NCBI GenBank assembly: GCA_033344915.1
Contig: JAWPML010000001.1
Span: forward strand, 2,848,369-2,912,368
Length of the DNA: 64,000 nt
DNA from: Acidimicrobiales bacterium
Lineage (GTDB): Bacteria > Actinomycetota > Acidimicrobiia > Acidimicrobiales > Aldehydirespiratoraceae
Reading direction: 5' to 3'
A program made the translations under genes and the position numbers. Each line of letters starts with the position of its first letter. Positions within the stretch are counted from its first letter, which is position 1. The notes beneath the pieces were generated by a model. The model was given only the letters and a program-made list of their open reading frames with translations. It had not been told where the DNA came from and did not search any database. Of the stretch, positions 58,896-64,000 are shown in pieces.

Positions 58896-59936
58896 TCAAA
58901 CGATGCCGCAGACCGTCTCGTCGTAGTTCTCGAGCACCTCGGTCGCCGCGTTCATCGGCTCGTTGAACTCCGGATCCGAGGTGAGCTCGGCGAGATCTTC
59001 GTCCGCCGCGTCCAGGTCGAATCCGTACTGTTCGAGCAGCACGTAGATGGTCGAGATCCCTTCACCGATCGTGTCGATGTGCGCCTTGAGCTCGTCGGGC
59101 GCGAGCTCCCACAGGCCGACGAGCGCATCGAGCACATCGTCGTAGAAGGCCTGGATCGCGTCCGGACCTTCACCGATCGGGATGCTGCGCGAGTCCTCCG
59201 AGAACGCGAACGCGAGCTGGCAGTACGGCGAATCGCTGAACCCGGCCTGCTCGTCGTCGCCGTTCGGGGCACCGTCGTCGCCGCCATCGCCGCCATCGTC
59301 CGACTCGATTCCGCAGATGTCCGCATCGAAGGCATCGAGTCGTTCGATCGCCGCCGCGAGGCCCGCGGACTCGAAGAGCGCGTCCACCTCGTCGATGACC
59401 GCGAAGTAGTTCCAGCCGTTGGCCTCGAGCAGGTCGACGAGCTCGCCGATCGCGCGGCCGAGCAGCGCGAAGTCGTCGCGGATCTGCGCGGGAACCACGT
59501 CGCGGGCCTGCTCGATCAGTGCGAGCTGTGTGCGCCAGTGATCCTCGACCTCGGCGACCGACATGGTGGCCGGGTTGAACCCGTCGCCCGCCTCGTCGGC
59601 CTGGACCGCGAGCGCGCAGTACGCCTCCGCGTCCGCGGTGCCGTCACCCATGTCACCGTCGTCGCCGTCGCTGCCCATGTCGTCGTCATCGGCGCTGCCC
59701 ATGTCGTCATCGGCGCTGCCGTCGACCACATCGCTGCCGTCGGTCTCGCGGCCCCCGTCGCCACCACCGTCATCGGCGCTGCCGTCGTCATCGTTCCCGT
59801 CGTCACCGCTGTCGTCGCTGACCGCGTCGTCGCCGGTGGCGGTGGAAGCGGGCGAGGCGTCATCGCCGCAGCCGGACGCGACGAGGGCGAACACGGCGAG
59901 GATCGCGAGGAGCACACGGGACAAGGGGGAGCGCAT
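58896..59936 (-). CDS. Secreted lipoprotein with two related helical modules
   Basis: 346 residues; no named family. Signal peptide with lipobox LVASGCGD (Cys near 23), an Asp/Gly/Ser low-complexity stalk (about 25-100), then two modules of about 100 residues: the first from YCALAVQ to DADICGIE, the second from YCQLAFAF to YDETVCGIV, joined by a DDGGDGG linker. Each begins with Tyr-Cys and ends with Cys-Gly-Ile, suggesting one disulfide per module and an internal duplication. Such acidic, Asp/Gly-stalked lipoproteins are common in Acidimicrobiia. Function unknown. Confidence 0.75.
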   Translation of the reverse strand: MRSPLSRVLLAILAVFALVASGCGDDASPASTATGDDAVSDDSGDDGNDDDGSADDGGGDGGRETDGSDVVDGSADDDMGSADDDDMGSDGDDGDMGDGTADAEAYCALAVQADEAGDGFNPATMSVAEVEDHWRTQLALIEQARDVVPAQIRDDFALLGRAIGELVDLLEANGWNYFAVIDEVDALFESAGLAAAIERLDAFDADICGIESDDGGDGGDDGAPNGDDEQAGFSDSPYCQLAFAFSEDSRSIPIGEGPDAIQAFYDDVLDALVGLWELAPDELKAHIDTIGEGISTIYVLLEQYGFDLDAADEDLAELTSDPEFNEPMNAATEVLENYDETVCGIV

Positions 59937-59971
59937 GCGGCGAGAGTAGCGGGCACCCGCGGCCGCAGGGC

Positions 59972-62083
59972 TCAGGGGTCGCGGGGCAGACCGAGCAGGC
60001 GTTCACCGATGACGTTGCGCTGCACCTCACTCGTTCCGCCGGCGATGGTGAGGCTTCGATTCCACAGGAAGCTGCTCACCCAGCCCGCGGCGATGCCCGA
60101 TGCTGCCGCCGCGCTCGCGCCGAGGAGTTCGACGCCGGTCTCCTGCACGTCCTGGTCGTGGATGACGCCGAGCAACTTCACGATGCTGGCCTCCGGGCCG
60201 GCGTCCGCACCGGCGAGTGAGCGGATCGTCATGCGCGCCCGCAGCGCGCCGAGTGCGGCGTCTCGCGCCAGCAACCCACCCACCAGCTCGACATCGTGCG
60301 CCGAACTCCCGTCGTCGAGCAGATCCACCAGCGCCGACACGCCGGCCCCGATCGACGCGCCCGAGCCCATCGACACGCGCTCGTTCGCCAGCGTCGTTCG
60401 CCCCGCCCGCCAGCCGTCGTCCACGGCGCCGATGATGCAGTCGTCCGGCACGAAGACGTCGTCGAAGAAGACCTCGTTGAACCAGGCATCGCCGTTGATC
60501 TCGCGCAGCGGCCGCACGTCGATGCCGTCGCTGGCCATGTCGACGAAGAAGCACGTGATGCCGTCGTGGTTCGGCTTGTCAGGCGACGTCCGGGCGAGGC
60601 AGATCCCCCAGTCGGCGGTGTGCGCCATCGACGTCCAGACCTTCTGGCCCGTCAGGCGCCAGCCGTCGCCGTCACGGACCGCCCGCATCCGCAGCGACGC
60701 GAGATCCGATCCCGCTTCGGGCTCGGAGAACAGCTGGCACCACATGATCTCCTGGCGCAGCGACGGGCCAACCCAGCGTTCCTGCTGCTCGGCGGAACCG
60801 TGGGCGATCAGCGTCGGCAATGCCCACGCCGCGACCTGGAGGTGCGGGCGCCGAATTCGCAGGCGCGCGAATTCCTGGTCGATCACGACCTGCTCGACGG
60901 CCGACGCGCCCCGCCCCCAGGGCTCGGGCCAGTGGGGCACGAGATAGCCGTCGTCGGCGATGCGCCGGTTCCAGGTCTCCTTCGGTTCGGACGCGAGTGC
61001 GTCGAGCCACGCAGCCACGCCGGCCCGGATCTCGTCGGCCTCCGGCGGGAGTTCGAGCGGCAGGGACCGCACGACGCCGGACCGCACGAGCGTCACGACC
61101 TCCGCCTTGCGAACGGAGGCCGAGGGCAGCAGCGACCGGGTGGCGAGGGCTCGCCGCAGGGCGAGGTGGGCGTCGTGCTCCCACGTGAACCCGATACCGC
61201 CGAGCACCTGGATGCAGTCCTTCGCCACGCCGACGACGGCGTCGGGCACGACTGCGCCGACGCTCGCGATCGCGAGCCGCTGTTCGTCGGGCGGGCCGCC
61301 CCGAGCGGCGTCCCAGGTGACCGCCCGCGCGAGTTCGAGCGCGGCGAGCATGTCCGCACAGCGATGCTTCACTCCCTGGAACTGGCCGATCGGGCGGCCG
61401 AACTGCACGCGGTCGGCGGCGTAGGTGGCGGCCGTCTCCACGCACCAGGCCGCGAGTCCGACCGCCTCGCTGCACAGCAGCAACGTGGCGAGGTCGGCCA
61501 CGCGGTGCGCGGCGATCGGCACCGCGACACCGGGTCCGGCGGGGCGCACCACGGACACGCCCCGCACGAGATCCACCCCGGTCGGCTCGTCGCACGCGAA
61601 CTCGTCGGCCGTCCACAGCGCCCAGCCGGCGCCCGAGGGTCCGATCAACAGGTCGGCGTCCGCCGCGCCGAGCACCGTGGCGAACGCGTCCGCGCCGGTC
61701 CCCGCGAAGGCGACCGCCGCCGTCGCCCCTGCCGCGATCCGACCGATCCATTCCCCGGCGAGGGCGCGGTCGTCGGCCTCGGCCAGCACGGCGACGGCCA
61801 ACGCGGTCGGCAGCAACGGACCGGGAACGCCGCCCCGCCCCGTCTCCTCCAGCACGACCGCCAGGTCCGCGAGATCGAAACCCTCGCCGCCGAATTCCTC
61901 CGGAGCATGGAGCGTCGGCCATCCCATCGCGACGATCTCGTCCCAGTGGGCGAACGCCGGAGCGTCGTCCAGACCGGCGCGTCGCCCGGCCTCGCCGACG
62001 ACGTCGTCGATCCACCGGCGAACGGTTTCGCCGAGCGCCTCGTGGTCGGCGCCCACCCCGAGGCTCGATCCGATGCCACTCAT
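59972..62083 (-). CDS. Fused two-domain acyl-CoA dehydrogenase (FadE34-like)
   Basis: 703 residues, close to mycobacterial FadE34 (about 711). The N-terminal ACAD module (about 1-330) is degenerate in the flavin region (PTLHAPEEFGGEGFDLADLAVV, FGRPIGQFQGVKHRCADM, QVLGGIGFTWEHDAHLALRR). The C-terminal module (about 345-703) has SEPEAGSDLASLRMRAV, TGQKVWTSMAHTADW and RSLTIAGGTSEVQRNVIGERLLG. It looks like a single-chain version of the heteromeric ACADs encoded at 16997-19284. Start ATG at 62083 overlaps the ligase stop. The pairing with a FadD19-like ligase fits steroid side-chain oxidation. Confidence 0.9.
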   Translation of the reverse strand: MSGIGSSLGVGADHEALGETVRRWIDDVVGEAGRRAGLDDAPAFAHWDEIVAMGWPTLHAPEEFGGEGFDLADLAVVLEETGRGGVPGPLLPTALAVAVLAEADDRALAGEWIGRIAAGATAAVAFAGTGADAFATVLGAADADLLIGPSGAGWALWTADEFACDEPTGVDLVRGVSVVRPAGPGVAVPIAAHRVADLATLLLCSEAVGLAAWCVETAATYAADRVQFGRPIGQFQGVKHRCADMLAALELARAVTWDAARGGPPDEQRLAIASVGAVVPDAVVGVAKDCIQVLGGIGFTWEHDAHLALRRALATRSLLPSASVRKAEVVTLVRSGVVRSLPLELPPEADEIRAGVAAWLDALASEPKETWNRRIADDGYLVPHWPEPWGRGASAVEQVVIDQEFARLRIRRPHLQVAAWALPTLIAHGSAEQQERWVGPSLRQEIMWCQLFSEPEAGSDLASLRMRAVRDGDGWRLTGQKVWTSMAHTADWGICLARTSPDKPNHDGITCFFVDMASDGIDVRPLREINGDAWFNEVFFDDVFVPDDCIIGAVDDGWRAGRTTLANERVSMGSGASIGAGVSALVDLLDDGSSAHDVELVGGLLARDAALGALRARMTIRSLAGADAGPEASIVKLLGVIHDQDVQETGVELLGASAAAASGIAAGWVSSFLWNRSLTIAGGTSEVQRNVIGERLLGLPRDP

Positions 62084-63690
62084 GCCTGCACCGCCTCGAG
62101 CGCGGCGCGCTTCGCCCATCCGTAGTCGCCCTTGCCGGTCACCTTGCGCACGACCTCCTCGACCACGATCAGCTCCCGCGGCACCTTGTAGCCCGCGATC
62201 ACGGTGCGGCAATGGTCGCCCAACTCCTGCACCGTGGGTGCCACCGCGCCTTCCTGCAGCGACACGACCGCGGCCACGCGGGACCCGAACCGATCGTCCG
62301 GCACACCGACCACGAGCGAGTCGAAGATCGCCGGATGGCCCTTCACCGCAGCCTCGACCTCCTCGGGGAAGACCTTCTCGCCGCCGGTGTTGATCACCAT
62401 CGACCCCCGTCCGAACACGGAGATCGTGCCGTCCGCCTCGATCGTCGCGAGGTCGCCCGGCACGGAGTAGCGCACGCCGTCGATCGTCGGGAACGTCGCC
62501 GCCGCCTTCTCCTCGTCCTTCCAGTAGCCGAGCGGGATCCACCCCGAACGGGCCAGCCGACCCCGTTCACCGGACCCGGGCGTCAAGGGGCGCCCGTCGT
62601 CGCCGATCACCGTCGTCTGCTCGTCGGCCAGCAGCTGGAGTGGGCCGGTGCCGTCGGCCGACCGTTTGATCCGACCCTGGCCCCCGGTCTCCGAGGCGCC
62701 GAACCGATCGATCACCTTCGTGGCCGGCAGGTACTCCTCGAGCGCCGCCTTCACGGCAGGCGACAGGATGGCTCCGGAAGACGACACGAGCCGCAGCGCG
62801 GACAGGTCGTAGAGCTCGTGGTTGCGGCGCAGCTCGTCGGCCAACGGACGGGCCACGGCATCGCCGATGATCATCAGGAACTCGGCCCGCTCGTCCGTCG
62901 CGAGCCGCAACGCCGATCCGGCGTCGAGCGAGGCGTCGACGGTCAACAGGCAGGTGCCGCCCGTGAGCAGCGCGGTGAGCGCGATCCATTGGGCGCCGCC
63001 GTGGATCAACGGACAGAGGGGTAGGCGACGGGTGATGCCGGTCCCCTGGGTGACGAACGCGCCGATGTCGTCCGGCGACGCGAGCTTCGGTAGACCCTGG
63101 CGGGGCGCGCCCGTTCCCCCGAGGGCGCCGAAGAACACGTCTTCGTGACGCCAGACGACACCCTTCGGCATCCCCGTCGTCCCTCCCGTGTAGAGGAGGT
63201 AGCGATCGTCCGAGGAGCGGGGGCCGACATCAACGGGGGTGGCCGGCGCGCCGGCGAGGGTGTCCTCGTAGTCCTCGCCGATCGTGATGAGCGGTCGGTC
63301 ACCGGCGGCCGCCGCGGCTTCGCCCCGGATCGCCGATTGGGTGAAGACGGCCGAGACCTCCGCGTCGTCGAACACGTACCGCAGCTCGTCGGTGGTGTAG
63401 CGGAAGTTCCCGTTGACGGGCACGGCCCGCAGCTTGAACACGCCGAGCGTGATCTCCATGAACTCCAGACAGTTCATGGCGTGGACGGCGACATGGTCGT
63501 GCGGGCCGACGCCGAGGTCCGCCAGCACGTGGGCGACCTGGTTCGCTCGGGCATCGAGCTCGGCGTAGGTGCACCGGCGGGTGGGCTCGTCCGCGCCGGC
63601 GGTGACCACGGCATCCTGATCGGGAAGCGCCTCGGCGGCGCCCTCGAACAGGTCGGCGAGGTTGAACGAGCGGCTCGGAACGCTGACCAT
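62080..63690 (-). CDS. Acyl-CoA ligase, FadD19-like
   Basis: 536 residues. P-loop LLYTGGTTGMPKGVVWRHED, where TGGTTG in place of TSGTTG plus WRHEDVFFGALGG resembles FadD19/FadD17, the ligases that activate C24-branched or intact steroid side chains in mycobacteria. DRFGASETGGQGRIK, INTGGEKVFPEEVEAAVKGHP (hinge) and KVTGKGDYGWAKR with the catalytic Lys follow. I start at the ATG at 63690, since upstream frame extension is Arg-rich and non-coding-like. It is first gene of a unit with the double ACAD. Substrate by homology only. Confidence 0.9.
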   Translation of the reverse strand: MVSVPSRSFNLADLFEGAAEALPDQDAVVTAGADEPTRRCTYAELDARANQVAHVLADLGVGPHDHVAVHAMNCLEFMEITLGVFKLRAVPVNGNFRYTTDELRYVFDDAEVSAVFTQSAIRGEAAAAAGDRPLITIGEDYEDTLAGAPATPVDVGPRSSDDRYLLYTGGTTGMPKGVVWRHEDVFFGALGGTGAPRQGLPKLASPDDIGAFVTQGTGITRRLPLCPLIHGGAQWIALTALLTGGTCLLTVDASLDAGSALRLATDERAEFLMIIGDAVARPLADELRRNHELYDLSALRLVSSSGAILSPAVKAALEEYLPATKVIDRFGASETGGQGRIKRSADGTGPLQLLADEQTTVIGDDGRPLTPGSGERGRLARSGWIPLGYWKDEEKAAATFPTIDGVRYSVPGDLATIEADGTISVFGRGSMVINTGGEKVFPEEVEAAVKGHPAIFDSLVVGVPDDRFGSRVAAVVSLQEGAVAPTVQELGDHCRTVIAGYKVPRELIVVEEVVRKVTGKGDYGWAKRAALEAVQA

Positions 63691-63783
63691 GGCGTCATCC
63701 TCCCGCGCCGCACGGCGCCGGTGCGAAACCACCGGCCGCCCACCGGCTTTCCACCTCAGCGACTCTTTCCTACGCTCGCGGAC

Positions 63784-64000
63784 ATGTCCGAGCTCCCGTA
63801 CCTCGCGTTCGACGCCGACAACCACTACTACGAGGCCGAGGACGCGTTCATCCGCCACATCGACCCGAAGATGAAGAAGCGGTGCATGCAGTGGGCCGAG
63901 ATCGACGGCAAGAAGCGCTTCCTCGTCGGCGGTCGGGTCAACAAGTTCATCCCGAACCCCACATTCGATCCGATCGCGCGGCCGGGCAGCCTCGAGGACT
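63784..64000 (+). CDS. Amidohydrolase family protein (DADNHxYE subgroup), 3'-truncated
   Basis: Only the first 72 residues are in the window. AFDADNHYYEAEDAFIRHID closely matches the starts of the 22756-23925 and 33416-34594 proteins, and IPNPTFDPIARPGS matches the IPNPTFEVVAQPGA of the latter. It diverges from the FadD19-like ligase by 93 bases, and that gap lacks the shared 16-base motif. Confidence 0.85.
   Translation, partial: MSELPYLAFDADNHYYEAEDAFIRHIDPKMKKRCMQWAEIDGKKRFLVGGRVNKFIPNPTFDPIARPGSLED

Noticed and set aside
1-64000. tRNA, rRNA, riboswitch or replication origin
   Set aside because: No cloverleaf, rRNA segment, known aptamer core or DnaA-box cluster was recognised by eye; a covariance-model search would be the decisive test.

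Overview
This is a GC-rich (roughly 70% by eye), densely packed chromosomal segment from an actinobacterium. The profile points to Acidimicrobiia (Ilumatobacter-like): many short overlapping operons, GTG starts, four cytochromes P450, three luciferase-like (probably F420-dependent) oxidoreductases, five acyl-CoA dehydrogenase domains, five SDRs, four amidohydrolase-2 proteins, three acyl-CoA ligases and an SCO6745-family protein. No rRNA, tRNA, CRISPR array or prophage was seen. The genus is an inference. The first gene is cut at its 5' end and the last at its 3' end. No stretch longer than about 200 bases lacks a gene or a recognisable element.

Layout. 1-3356: SDR fragment, secreted VanY-like peptidase, acyl-CoA synthetase. 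3353-5689: a sulfur unit of two YeeE/YedE half-transporters and a metallo-beta-lactamase/rhodanese protein. 5827-10389: PhyH dioxygenase, DJ-1/PfpI protein, nitronate monooxygenase, SCO6745 protein, LLM oxidoreductase. 10471-16976: P-loop kinase, a P450/SDR/ketol-acid-reductoisomerase-like operon, PhoD phosphatase with a P450. 16997-20212: acyl-CoA dehydrogenase pair and divergent SDR. 20215-21188: a REP-associated tyrosine transposase (RAYT) between its probable REP sequences. 21188-26106: acyl-CoA ligase, two divergent amidohydrolases, SDR. 26103-32521: a puzzling group of an amidoligase-like membrane protein, a charged disordered protein and a large BTAD-type regulator. 32572-40106: SDR, then an amidohydrolase/ferredoxin/P450/aldehyde dehydrogenase operon, CoA-transferase and a double TetR. 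40123-43933: TetR, LLM, APH-like kinase, acyl-CoA dehydrogenase. 44047-54011: an eight-gene Liv-type transport and CoA-ester operon (with a thiolase-like/DUF35 pair), then a P450. 54066-58886: enoyl-CoA hydratase, then aldolase, 2-hydroxyacid dehydrogenase, FGGY kinase and LLM. 58896-64000: lipoprotein, double acyl-CoA dehydrogenase, FadD19-like ligase, amidohydrolase.

Together the enzymes suggest uptake, CoA activation, oxygenation and beta-oxidation-like or retro-aldol shortening of hydrophobic branched or polycyclic substrates (steroid/terpenoid-like). No substrate can be fixed from sequence alone.

Two layers go beyond the genes. First, a 16-base motif, TGAC[AG]CNNNTGTTAGA, occurs five times (plus one degenerate copy), always between divergent catabolic genes; it looks like the operator/promoter of a regulon. 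Second, families of palindromic repeats are scattered between genes. One is tied to the RAYT and donates stop codons and C-terminal residues to neighbouring genes; a second family of about 60 bases carries a stop codon at one end and a Shine-Dalgarno sequence at the other.
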